Positions 24,074 through 32,057 of a stretch of 64,000 bases of DNA are shown piece after piece (the stretch's first letter is position 1; each line of letters opens with the position of its first letter). The position numbers were made by a program, and so were the translations under genes. This DNA comes from Campylobacteraceae bacterium (lineage in GTDB: Bacteria > Campylobacterota > Campylobacteria > Campylobacterales > Arcobacteraceae), in assembly GCA_013373175.1 (NCBI GenBank), contig JABXII010000013.1:1-64000 (forward strand), written 5' to 3'. The notes below the pieces were generated by a model. That model was not told the origin of the DNA. It ran no database searches and saw only the letters and a program-made list of their open reading frames with translations.

Positions 24074-25927
24074 ATGAACATAAACAAAAAGGTCTCACTT
24101 CTTTTTATAATAATCTTTATATTCTCTTTTTCTTTAATCTCTTTTATTGTAAAAAGTAGGGTTGTAAATATAGAAAATATTGAAAAAAAGATTATTATAA
24201 ATAATATAAAAAAAGTTCAAAGTATATTAAATAACTATTATGAGAAAGTAGATAATATAAGTTATGAATACTCAACTCATGATTTACTTTTAAACTATAT
24301 AAAAAATAGTGATACAAACTCTTTAAACAACTTTTTTATAAATAAACCTGATTTTATGAAGAAATTAAATTTATCTTACTTTATTTTGCTTGATGAAAAT
24401 AAAAACCCTTTAATTTCAAAATATTATGATTTAAGTTCTGAGGAGCAAATGAGTGTTCCTGATGAACTTTATGTTTTTCTAAAGCAGTTAAATTTAGAAA
24501 AGCTAAATGAAAACAATAAAAATAGATATATAACTCTTAATTTTGAGAAAGTACTTTTTAGTTTAGAAAAAGTTTTAATCAATAATGAACTATCGGGATA
24601 TGTATTTACAGGAAGAGTTATAAATTCTACATTTTTAACTAAGATAAGTGAAATAATAGGTGACTATGGAAGTTTAGTTAGTAGTTATGAAGAAACTAGT
24701 TTTGATAAAATCAATTTTGAAAATGAAAATATTGATTATAAGATAAAAATTCAAGATGAACAAAATCTATTTTACTATTTAAGTTTCTATGACATTTTAG
24801 AAAATAAAAAATTCTTTATAAGATTTCAAAACAGTAGAGAAGTATATAATAATATGATAGTAGAGTTAAAATATATTTTAGCACTATTTATAGCACTGCT
24901 TCTTATAACTGTTATTGTCTTTTTTATCTTTATAAATAAACTTTTTGTAAATAGAATTAATTATATTGCAAACATAGTTAAAAAAGTATCTTTAAATGAA
25001 ACCTTGAAGTATCAACTAAAAGTAAGTTATGACGATGAGATTTCTTATTTAATTAGAAGAATAAATGAGATGTTTCGTGTAATAAATGCCCAACAAGATT
25101 TAAACTTAAAAAAAGAGAGAGACTTTTTACAGTCTGTACTTGATACTCAACAAAATATTATCATGATAACTGATGGAAAAGAGATTCAAAGTGTAAATAG
25201 AAAGTTTAAAGAAATATTTTTTAATACAGAAAACTTTTTAGAAAACATAGCCTTAATTGACAATAGAACAAAAGCAAACTTTATGGCTGTTGCAAAAAGG
25301 TATAATAATAAAGATATGCCTGCAAAATTTAGTCTTATGGATAATCAAGAGAAGTATTTTACTTTTCAAGTTTCAAAATTAGATTGTAGAAAATATTTAA
25401 TTTGTATGAATGATGTATCTACATTAAATCATAAAATAAAGCATCTAACTTTTAAAGCTAATATAGATGAGTTAACAAGCGTTTATAATAAATCAACAGT
25501 TACTAACTATGCAAAAAAATGGCTTGCAGATAAAGATTTTTCAATGATTATTTTTGATATTGATTATTTTAAAAAGATTAATGATAATTACGGACACTAT
25601 GTTGGTGATTGCATTTTAAAAGAGATGACAAAACTTATTTCACAAGAGATTTCAAAAAGCGATATTTTAGGAAGAATAGGTGGAGAAGAGTTTTTACTTT
25701 TAATAGATGATACTTCAAGTATAAATGTTATTAAAATTGCAAATAGAATAAGAAAAATAGTTGAAAAGAAAGTATTTGCAATTGATGAACATAGAATTTT
25801 TGTAACAATTTCAATGGGGTGTACAGTGTGTATTTTCGACGAGAAATTTGAAACAATATATAAAAGAGCAGATGAAGCTTTATATGAAGCAAAAAAAACA
25901 GGTAGAAATAAAGTAATATTTTATTAA
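24074..25927 (+). CDS. Membrane diguanylate cyclase with periplasmic sensor domain
   Basis: A 617-residue sensor cyclase: membrane helix (about 8-28), periplasmic sensing region (about 35-265), second helix (LALFIALLLITVIVFFIFI), HAMP-like linker, a PAS-like segment (about 350-440) and a GGDEF domain with GGEEF at 536-540. The active-site motif is intact, so it should make cyclic di-GMP; the inhibitory-site Arg of RxxD is replaced by Ser (SKSD), so product inhibition may be lost. It starts 9 bases after fur, which may couple it to iron-responsive transcription. Confidence 0.85.
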   Translation: MNINKKVSLLFIIIFIFSFSLISFIVKSRVVNIENIEKKIIINNIKKVQSILNNYYEKVDNISYEYSTHDLLLNYIKNSDTNSLNNFFINKPDFMKKLNLSYFILLDENKNPLISKYYDLSSEEQMSVPDELYVFLKQLNLEKLNENNKNRYITLNFEKVLFSLEKVLINNELSGYVFTGRVINSTFLTKISEIIGDYGSLVSSYEETSFDKINFENENIDYKIKIQDEQNLFYYLSFYDILENKKFFIRFQNSREVYNNMIVELKYILALFIALLLITVIVFFIFINKLFVNRINYIANIVKKVSLNETLKYQLKVSYDDEISYLIRRINEMFRVINAQQDLNLKKERDFLQSVLDTQQNIIMITDGKEIQSVNRKFKEIFFNTENFLENIALIDNRTKANFMAVAKRYNNKDMPAKFSLMDNQEKYFTFQVSKLDCRKYLICMNDVSTLNHKIKHLTFKANIDELTSVYNKSTVTNYAKKWLADKDFSMIIFDIDYFKKINDNYGHYVGDCILKEMTKLISQEISKSDILGRIGGEEFLLLIDDTSSINVIKIANRIRKIVEKKVFAIDEHRIFVTISMGCTVCIFDEKFETIYKRADEALYEAKKTGRNKVIFY

Positions 25928-25942
25928 AAAAATAATATTTGT

Positions 25943-25957
25943 TGATAGTGATTATGA
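25943..25957. promoter_or_regulatory. Fur box of the ferrosome-like cluster
   Basis: TGATAGTGATTATGA matches the 7-1-7 Fur consensus at 12 of 14 positions and lies 55 bases before the first gene of the cluster. It predicts repression in iron-rich cells. Confidence 0.6.
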
Positions 25958-26012
25958 CTTTATAATAAGTTGTTATTAAGAATAAGATACAATAATTACA
26001 AAAAGGAATTAA

Positions 26013-26327
26013 ATGATAAGTACTGAAGATATTATTAAAATAGCTAGCTATTTTACTGTTATAGCTCATACTCCTGGAAGACTAAGAGTAAGAGTAAATC
26101 CAAAAATTAAAAATGAAAGTGGAAATATCACTTTAGAAGATATTGAAAACTTACCAGAAAAAATAGATGGAATAAACAGTATTAAAATTAAAAAAATAAT
26201 AGCTTCTGTAACTATTACTTATGATCCAACTGTTTTTCCTCCTAGGTTATGGGATGATTTAATAGAAAATAGAAACTTAAGTGAAATCACAGAGCTAATA
26301 AATAGTTTAGCAAAGGAGGTTGTGTAA
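26013..26327 (+). CDS. HMA-like small protein with an arginine-rich motif (ferrosome-like cluster, gene 1)
   Basis: A 104-residue protein with a predicted beta-alpha-beta HMA2-like fold but no CxxC metal site. The segment VIAHTPGRLRVRV (about 18-30) carries a histidine followed by alternating arginines; a similar H-x3-R element opens the P-type ATPase of the same operon. AAAGGA precedes the ATG. HMA-like proteins of this kind accompany P1B-6-type ATPases. It may act as partner or regulatory domain of the ATPase; that is inference. Confidence 0.65.
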   Translation: MISTEDIIKIASYFTVIAHTPGRLRVRVNPKIKNESGNITLEDIENLPEKIDGINSIKIKKIIASVTITYDPTVFPPRLWDDLIENRNLSEITELINSLAKEVV

Positions 26328-27005
26328 TTGGCAGCAAATTTAGATGAGGCTTTATTAGTAAGCCAGAGAATAGACGTAAATGACCCTCAACCAATAGTTT
26401 CTCAAGCACTTAGAATTGCTATTTATGATGAGTGTAAAGCATATGAAGCATATGTAAGAATAATTGAAAAATTTGGTTTAGTTCAACCTTTTGTGCATAT
26501 AAAGGAGTCTGAAGCTAGGCATTACCAAGCTTTAATTTCTTTATTACAAAAATATAATGTTGAAGTGCCAGTTAATGATTGGCATTTAAAAATTGAAGCA
26601 CCAAATAGTTTTGTTGAAGCTTGTGAATTAGGTGTGGCAAGTGAGATTCAGAATATCGCTATGTATGATAATCTTTTACAACATGTTCAAGAAGCAGATA
26701 TAAGAGATGTTTTTTATCAGTTACAAGCCCATTCATATAATAATCACTTACCAGCTTTTAGAAACTGCATTTTAAATCATTACACAGTTGCAAATGATGT
26801 TCAAGGTTTTAATCAAGCACAAGTAATGGAAAAAATTGGTGAATATCAGATGATATTAGAAGATATGCTAAATGGAAATATGGATGAAGCAAAATTGACA
26901 AATCTATTTTCTAAGTTAAATCTTTCAATGCTTTCAGGAGCAGCACTAGGCGCAGCAGGGGTTGCATTTTTTAATGACTACATGAATAAAAAAGATAAGG
27001 AGTAA
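26328..27005 (+). CDS. Ferritin-like protein (ferrosome-like cluster, gene 2)
   Basis: A 225-residue protein starting at a TTG (26328) directly after the previous stop, with a strong AAAGGAGGT ribosome site supporting it. It is a helical, ferritin-like (DUF2202-type) protein: AIYDECKAYEAYVRI (D34, E35), ESEARHYQALI with ExxH (E62, H65), a Glu/Tyr helix (E106, Y113) and HSYNNH (H135, H140). These residues could form a di-iron site. A GAALGAAGVAFF hydrophobic tail near the C-terminus could anchor it to a membrane. It may oxidise or store iron inside or at the compartment. Confidence 0.65.
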   Translation: MAANLDEALLVSQRIDVNDPQPIVSQALRIAIYDECKAYEAYVRIIEKFGLVQPFVHIKESEARHYQALISLLQKYNVEVPVNDWHLKIEAPNSFVEACELGVASEIQNIAMYDNLLQHVQEADIRDVFYQLQAHSYNNHLPAFRNCILNHYTVANDVQGFNQAQVMEKIGEYQMILEDMLNGNMDEAKLTNLFSKLNLSMLSGAALGAAGVAFFNDYMNKKDKE

Positions 27006-27008
27006 GTC

Positions 27009-27272
27009 ATGGCTTTACCATTTGTATTAGGACTAGCAGTAGGAGCGGGTGCAGTATACGCTTTTTCAAGATCAGATAAACTAAAAGACAAAGCAACATC
27101 ATTGTTTTCAAAATCAAAAGATGTAGCAAATACATCAATTGAAAAAAGTAAAGAAACAGTTGATGAGGTAAAAGATACTATAAATGCAACAGCAGCTTGT
27201 ATCAAAGAGAAAAAAGAACAGCAAAAAGTAGAAAAAGAAACTAATAAAGAAAAAAAAGAGGAAGCTAAATAA
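27009..27272 (+). CDS. YtxH-like small protein with one membrane segment (cluster gene 3)
   Basis: An 87-residue protein: a glycine-rich hydrophobic N-terminus (FVLGLAVGAGAVYAFSRSD), then a long Lys/Glu-rich amphipathic helix. This layout resembles YtxH-type proteins and, loosely, small structural proteins of bacterial organelles. Function unknown. It follows the ferritin-like gene by 3 bases and its stop overlaps the next start (TAATG). Confidence 0.6.
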   Translation: MALPFVLGLAVGAGAVYAFSRSDKLKDKATSLFSKSKDVANTSIEKSKETVDEVKDTINATAACIKEKKEQQKVEKETNKEKKEEAK

Positions 27273-27631
27273 TGAACCAACCTTTAATTAATAATCCAAC
27301 AAATCCTGTTTTAAGAAGTGTAATAACTGGAGCAATTGCATCAGCAGTTGCTTCTAGTACTATTAATATGAGAAAAGTTAAAAATGAAGAAATTTCTAAA
27401 AAAGAAGCATTAAAAGATACTTTAAAAAGAACTTCTCAAGGAGCAATTGCAACAGGAGCTGCTGTTGCTACTGCTGATTATCTATCTCAAAAGGGTGGAT
27501 TTATAAAAGCTATGACAACTATCTCTGTTGGAATGGCAGGAATTTATGCCTTAGAAGTTTTAGATGATAAATTAAATAAAAGTTGTGAACAGCAGTGTGA
27601 AGAAGCAACATTAATTGCAAAGGAGCAATAG
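27272..27631 (+). CDS. Small unknown protein with glycine/alanine-rich hydrophobic segments (cluster gene 4)
   Basis: A 119-residue protein with two Ala/Gly-rich hydrophobic stretches (VITGAIASAVASSTI and AIATGAAVATADYL), a third weaker one (TTISVGMAGIYALEVL) and a C-terminal Cys pair (SCEQQCEE). I do not recognise it. Small membrane-associated proteins with Ala/Gly packing motifs occur in magnetosome-type gene sets, which makes a structural role in an iron compartment a reasonable guess only. It overlaps the previous stop by 1 base and meets the next gene directly. Confidence 0.55.
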   Translation: MNQPLINNPTNPVLRSVITGAIASAVASSTINMRKVKNEEISKKEALKDTLKRTSQGAIATGAAVATADYLSQKGGFIKAMTTISVGMAGIYALEVLDDKLNKSCEQQCEEATLIAKEQ

Positions 27632-28033
27632 ATGAATCAAAATGGTAATCAAAATCCACAAAATATGAATATAAATCAAAATCAAATGAATACTATGAAT
27701 CAACAAAATATGTATGACCCAAATATTGATAACACAAGAGTTGGAGCAACTCCTTCTATGAATATAAATCAAAATCCATATATAAACCAAAATCAACAGT
27801 TTTCAAATGCACAACAAAATCCTCAAGATCAAGGTGTATTTAATAATGCTGATTTTGTTAAGGGTGCTTTAGTTGGTGCAGCTGTAACTTTTCTATTAAC
27901 AAATAAAGGTGCACAAGAAACTATTATGAAAGCTGCTTCAAAAGGAACTGAACTTTTTCAAGCTGGAATGGAAGAGTTAAAAGAGCGATATGAAGATGCA
28001 AAAGCGCAAATGGAAGCGAACCAAAATCAATAG
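27632..28033 (+). CDS. Asn/Gln-rich protein with YtxH-like C-terminus (cluster gene 5)
   Basis: A 133-residue protein whose first 70 residues are dominated by Asn, Gln, Met and Pro (repeats like NINQNP), presumably disordered. This is followed by a hydrophobic segment (FVKGALVGAAVTFLLTNKG) and an amphipathic helix (ELFQAGMEELKERYEDAKAQ). The C-terminal half mirrors gene 3. Low-complexity segments fused to a membrane helix suggest a scaffold role. No family assigned. Confidence 0.6.
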   Translation: MNQNGNQNPQNMNINQNQMNTMNQQNMYDPNIDNTRVGATPSMNINQNPYINQNQQFSNAQQNPQDQGVFNNADFVKGALVGAAVTFLLTNKGAQETIMKAASKGTELFQAGMEELKERYEDAKAQMEANQNQ

Positions 28034-28035
28034 CT

Positions 28036-30147
28036 ATGAGTAATAATTATAAAATAGTACACCAAACTAACAGAAGAGTTAGATATAAATATTCTTTATT
28101 AGATGATAAATATATTGATGGAAATATATTAAAAAAAGATTTAGAAAAATTAGATGGTGTAGAAAGTGTAAGAGTTAATAAAGTAGCAAAAAGTGTAGTT
28201 GTTAACTTTGAAAACTCAAAAGTTTTAGAAACAGTAGAAAATAGACTTAAAGATTTAACTCTTGATGATTTATTAGAATCATGCAAAAATGAAGCAGTAT
28301 GCGTGTCTTGTGTTAGTGATGAAGACCCTAGCATAAAAGGAATTGTAAGAGCAAGTTCTGCTTTAGTTGCTGAAAGACTTACTAAAAATAGTTTAATAAA
28401 AGCTACTGTTTCTTCTATTGCAGCTGCACCTTTATTACTTGAAGGAAGTAAAGAACTTTTTGAAGAAGGTCTTACTTCAAAGGTATTAGAAAGTGCTGCT
28501 GTTGGTATCTCTTTATATAGAAAAGATTATTTAGCTGCAAACTCTACTAATGCAATGTTAGAGTTAGGTGAATATATTGAAGAAACTACAGTACATAAAA
28601 GTGATGACTTACTAAAAGAACTTGCTAAACCAAATGTTGAAGAAGCATGGATTGAAAAAGAGATTGATGGAAAAATCACAGAAGTTTTAGTTAAAAGTGT
28701 TGAAATTAAAACTGGTGATGTTGTAGTTGTAGGTGTTGGAAATACAATTGCAGTTGATGGTCATATCTTAGATGGAAGTGCAAGTGTAAATGAAGTTTCT
28801 ATGACAGGTGAAGCAGAACCTGTTACTAAAAGAAGAGGGGATAGAGTTATCTCTGGAACTATCGTTGAAGATGGTAGATTAAGAATTTGGGCTGAATATG
28901 TAGGTGCTGATACTGCTACACAAAGAATTAAGCACTATATTGAAAATTCATTAAATGAGAAATCTTCTGTTCAATTAAAAGCTACGAAATTAGCTGATAA
29001 GTTAGTTCCTGTAACCCTTGGACTTGCTGGAACATCATATGTTTTAACAAAAGATTTTGAAAGAACAGCTTCTATTTTACAAGCTGATTACTCTTGTGCT
29101 TTAAAACTTGCAACTCCTGTTGCTTTTAAAACAACTATTTCAAAAGCAGGTAATAATGGTATTATGATTAAAGGTGCAAAATCTATTGAATCTTTAAGTA
29201 GTGCTGATACCTTTGTTTTTGATAAGACTGGGACTTTAACAGAAGGGGAACTTGAGGTTATTTCTGTTGAATCATATGACGAAGAGTGGACTGAAGAGGA
29301 TGTTTTAAATCTTACTGCATCAACAGAAGAACACTACTTTCATCCTGTTGCTGAAGCTGTTGTAAAAGCAGCAAAGGAAAAAGGTTTTGTTCATATGCAC
29401 CACGAAGAAGTTGAGTTTATTGTAGCTCATGGGGTAAAAACTGAAGTTGATGGAAAACAAGTTGTTATTGGAAGTAGACACTTTTTAGAAGACGATGAAA
29501 AAATTAATTTTGGTAAAGCAAAAGCAAGAATTCAAAAATCATTAGATAAAGGAGAAACTCTTCTTTATATAGGTTTTGATGGAAAACTTTTAGGAACTAT
29601 CTCTTTAGCTGATAATTTAAGAAAGAACACAAAAGCTTCTATTCAAAAGTTAAGAAAGCTTGGTGTTAATAATATAGTTATGCTTACAGGAGATACTAAG
29701 AAAAAAGCTTCAATGATAGCTAAAGAGCTTGATATTGATGAAGTAAGAGCAGAACTTTTACCAACTGATAAAGCACGAATTATTAAAGAGCTTATGGACG
29801 AAGGTAGAAAAGTTGCTTTTGTTGGAGATGGAATAAATGATGCTCCAGCGTTAATCTCTTCTCATGTTGGTATTTCAATGAGTAGGGGAGCTGATATTGC
29901 AAAAGCTACAGCTGATGTTAGTTTATTAAAAGATGATATTGCAGCTGTTGTGGAAGCAAAAGAGTTAGCTAATAACACTATGAAGTTAATTAACAATAAT
30001 TTTAATGCTACAGTGGGAATAAATTCAGCTATCTTAGCAGGAGCTACGTTTGGATTGTTCTCGCCAATACAAACAGCAGTACTACATAATGGTACTACTA
30101 TAGGTTTACTTTTAAACTCAATTAGAGGTGTAAAAGTAAATAAATAA
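28036..30147 (+). CDS. fezB: P1B-type metal ATPase, FezB-like (cluster gene 6)
   Basis: A 703-residue P-type ATPase with TGEAEP (T257), DKTGT (phosphorylated D396), the P1B HP motif (H436, P437), TGD and GDGINDAP. The membrane metal motif is SCA (353-355) followed by TP, not CPC or SPC. The N-terminus lacks CxxC and instead has HQTNRRVRYK (9-18) ahead of an HMA-like fold. These traits fit the P1B-6 group including FezB, needed to make iron-storing ferrosomes in Desulfovibrio, Shewanella and Clostridioides. Iron as substrate is inferred from that family, the Fur box and the ferritin-like neighbour. Symbol tentative. Confidence 0.75.
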   Translation: MSNNYKIVHQTNRRVRYKYSLLDDKYIDGNILKKDLEKLDGVESVRVNKVAKSVVVNFENSKVLETVENRLKDLTLDDLLESCKNEAVCVSCVSDEDPSIKGIVRASSALVAERLTKNSLIKATVSSIAAAPLLLEGSKELFEEGLTSKVLESAAVGISLYRKDYLAANSTNAMLELGEYIEETTVHKSDDLLKELAKPNVEEAWIEKEIDGKITEVLVKSVEIKTGDVVVVGVGNTIAVDGHILDGSASVNEVSMTGEAEPVTKRRGDRVISGTIVEDGRLRIWAEYVGADTATQRIKHYIENSLNEKSSVQLKATKLADKLVPVTLGLAGTSYVLTKDFERTASILQADYSCALKLATPVAFKTTISKAGNNGIMIKGAKSIESLSSADTFVFDKTGTLTEGELEVISVESYDEEWTEEDVLNLTASTEEHYFHPVAEAVVKAAKEKGFVHMHHEEVEFIVAHGVKTEVDGKQVVIGSRHFLEDDEKINFGKAKARIQKSLDKGETLLYIGFDGKLLGTISLADNLRKNTKASIQKLRKLGVNNIVMLTGDTKKKASMIAKELDIDEVRAELLPTDKARIIKELMDEGRKVAFVGDGINDAPALISSHVGISMSRGADIAKATADVSLLKDDIAAVVEAKELANNTMKLINNNFNATVGINSAILAGATFGLFSPIQTAVLHNGTTIGLLLNSIRGVKVNK

Positions 30148-30172
30148 AAGTAGAAGGTTTTCTTCTACTTTT
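30146..30172. terminator. Bidirectional terminator after the P-type ATPase
   Basis: AAAAGTAGAAG and CTTCTACTTTT form a perfect 11-bp stem with a 5-base loop between convergent genes, flanked by A and T runs. Confidence 0.8.
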
Positions 30173-30431
30173 AGCTATCTTTAGAAATTTTCATTAAATT
30201 TACATACCAGTCTTCATCAACTGTTTCTAAATCAATACTTGATAGAACTATCTCTAAATTATATGCATCATTTACATTTAACTCTTCAATAAGTTCTTCT
30301 GGAATAAATAGTGCTTCTGTGCAGTAACTAAATAGTTGTTCTTCGCATTGGATATCTTCCATACCCCAACCATCTTCAAATTCACTTACTACAAAATATC
30401 TTTCTGGTTCAACTTTACTCTTCAAGTACAT
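30171..30431 (-). CDS. Small unknown acidic protein after an ABC operon
   Basis: An 86-residue acidic protein (EFEDGWGMEDIQCEEQLFSYC) without recognised family. The ATG at 30431 is almost touching its AAAGG ribosome site, so the in-frame TTG at 30425, at five bases from AAAGGA, may be the actual start. It lies 15 bases after the ABC permease gene on the same strand and is probably the third gene of that operon. Two cysteines; no signal peptide. Confidence 0.5.
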   Translation of the reverse strand: MYLKSKVEPERYFVVSEFEDGWGMEDIQCEEQLFSYCTEALFIPEELIEELNVNDAYNLEIVLSSIDLETVDEDWYVNLMKISKDS

Positions 30432-30446
30432 CCTTTCTTTTTTGGT

Positions 30447-32057
30447 TTATTCAAATATTTCTTGATCAATTTTTTCAAAGTTTTTGTTAAAAATTGCGAC
30501 ATGATAACTTTTCTCATCTGTATATCTTATTAGGTAATATTTAGGATTTGAAATAAGTTGTAATCTCATTGTTTTATAATCAAAATTATCTAGCTTTAAG
30601 CCCCTAAAATCAAGAGTTTTATAATCGATTAAATAAATTTTGTTATTTTTAGAAATTGCAAATCCTGCTAGTTTTTGTTGCTTGTTTTCACTTATTTTTA
30701 TATGTTTTATTTCAATATTTAGAGGATATGTAATTTCTTTTAGATAGATTTCATCATTTGCTCTATTTATTTTAAAAAGTTTATTCTTTGAATCTATAAA
30801 AAAGTAGCCTAAATCAAAAGGTTTTAGATTCGTTGCTTTACCCCAAATATTTTTGATTGGAAAAGATATATTCTTTTTTCTACTTAGTTTTTTAATTTTA
30901 TTTGTAAGTTTGATATCTAGTTTTTTATCAAAGTTATATACTTTTATCTCTTGATTTTTAAATAGAATAAACTCTTCAGGAAACTTAATCATTCCTATCT
31001 TACTTATGGGGTTTATAAAAGGGAAAAAATTTAATTCTTGTTTTTTTAAGTCTTCCGGCTTATAAGAAAAACTTAGCCTAGATTCTTTTATAATCTTTTT
31101 ATTAAAGCTTTCATTACCAATTTTTATTGGAAGTTTATTTTGAATATCAAGGTTTCTCCAATACACAAAAGGTAAATATGATTCATATGTTTTTCTATCA
31201 AAGGTTTCTTTATTTTTTATTCCATATTCAAAATGGTGCTCTCCAAAGTTTTTTTGGTAAACAAACTCTTTTTTTATAGGAGAATAGAATACATAATATT
31301 TATTAAAACTTTTTTTGTACCTTTCATTGTAAGTGTTATATGAAAAATATGAAACCAATATAAAGGATATTAGAAGTAAGATTTTAAATAGTTTACTTTT
31401 TACTCTTTGTTCTTTTATACTATAAAAACTATCTAATGCAATAAAAAACATAGAAATAAGTAAGATAAGCCAAATTAAATCAAAAGAGTTATAAATACTT
31501 TTATGAAAAATAGTTGTAATAAATAGTGTAATAAGTAGTTTTAGAGCACTAATAAAAGGTTTTCTTTCTATAATTGCAGAACTTATTCCAAGGTATAAAA
31601 TAGTAGAAGAAATAAGATAAAAAAACATATCTTTTAAAGCTATTAAAGTTAACTCATAAGGATAGTAGTTTAGCAAAATAAAGTAGCATGTAATACTAAA
31701 AATAATAGCAATTATTAATAGATAAAAGAAGCCTATTATAAGGTGCAAAAATAAAGATTTATGCATATCAATAGGAAGATGAATCATTATCTTTATCTTT
31801 TTAGATATTTTCTCAGGTATAAATTGAAAAGAGGATATCAATATAGCTATCATATAAAATAAATATGAAAAGTGTTGATATGGTTTTTGTTCTAAAGTAA
31901 TAAATCTATACCACATCATAGATTCAGGTTCAACAGTTGAAAAAAGAAAATCTAGTCTAAACCAAAAGTATCCCAATATAAAAATACTTAGAACAAATAA
32001 AGCTATTACTAAATATTTAATCTTTAACCACTCTTTTTTTACAATTGCATAAATCAT
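30447..32057 (-). CDS. ABC-2-like permease with a large C-terminal soluble domain
   Basis: A 536-residue membrane protein. The first 260 residues hold about six helices in ABC-2 permease style (start MIYAIVKKEWLKIKYLVIAL). The remaining 270 residues are a soluble, beta-rich region with repeated short strands (KLFKINRANDEIYLKEI; KIYLIDYKTLDFRGLKL), perhaps propeller-like and probably outside the cytoplasm. It reminds me of DUF4857-type permeases, but I cannot confirm that. It directly adjoins the ATPase gene. Substrate unknown; the upstream Fur-like box hints at iron-responsive export. Confidence 0.65.
   Translation of the reverse strand: MIYAIVKKEWLKIKYLVIALFVLSIFILGYFWFRLDFLFSTVEPESMMWYRFITLEQKPYQHFSYLFYMIAILISSFQFIPEKISKKIKIMIHLPIDMHKSLFLHLIIGFFYLLIIAIIFSITCYFILLNYYPYELTLIALKDMFFYLISSTILYLGISSAIIERKPFISALKLLITLFITTIFHKSIYNSFDLIWLILLISMFFIALDSFYSIKEQRVKSKLFKILLLISFILVSYFSYNTYNERYKKSFNKYYVFYSPIKKEFVYQKNFGEHHFEYGIKNKETFDRKTYESYLPFVYWRNLDIQNKLPIKIGNESFNKKIIKESRLSFSYKPEDLKKQELNFFPFINPISKIGMIKFPEEFILFKNQEIKVYNFDKKLDIKLTNKIKKLSRKKNISFPIKNIWGKATNLKPFDLGYFFIDSKNKLFKINRANDEIYLKEITYPLNIEIKHIKISENKQQKLAGFAISKNNKIYLIDYKTLDFRGLKLDNFDYKTMRLQLISNPKYYLIRYTDEKSYHVAIFNKNFEKIDQEIFE

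Noticed and set aside
27611-27796. Ile/His-rich antisense frame in the Asn/Gln-rich gene
   Set aside because: Low-complexity shadow of AAT/CAA codons.
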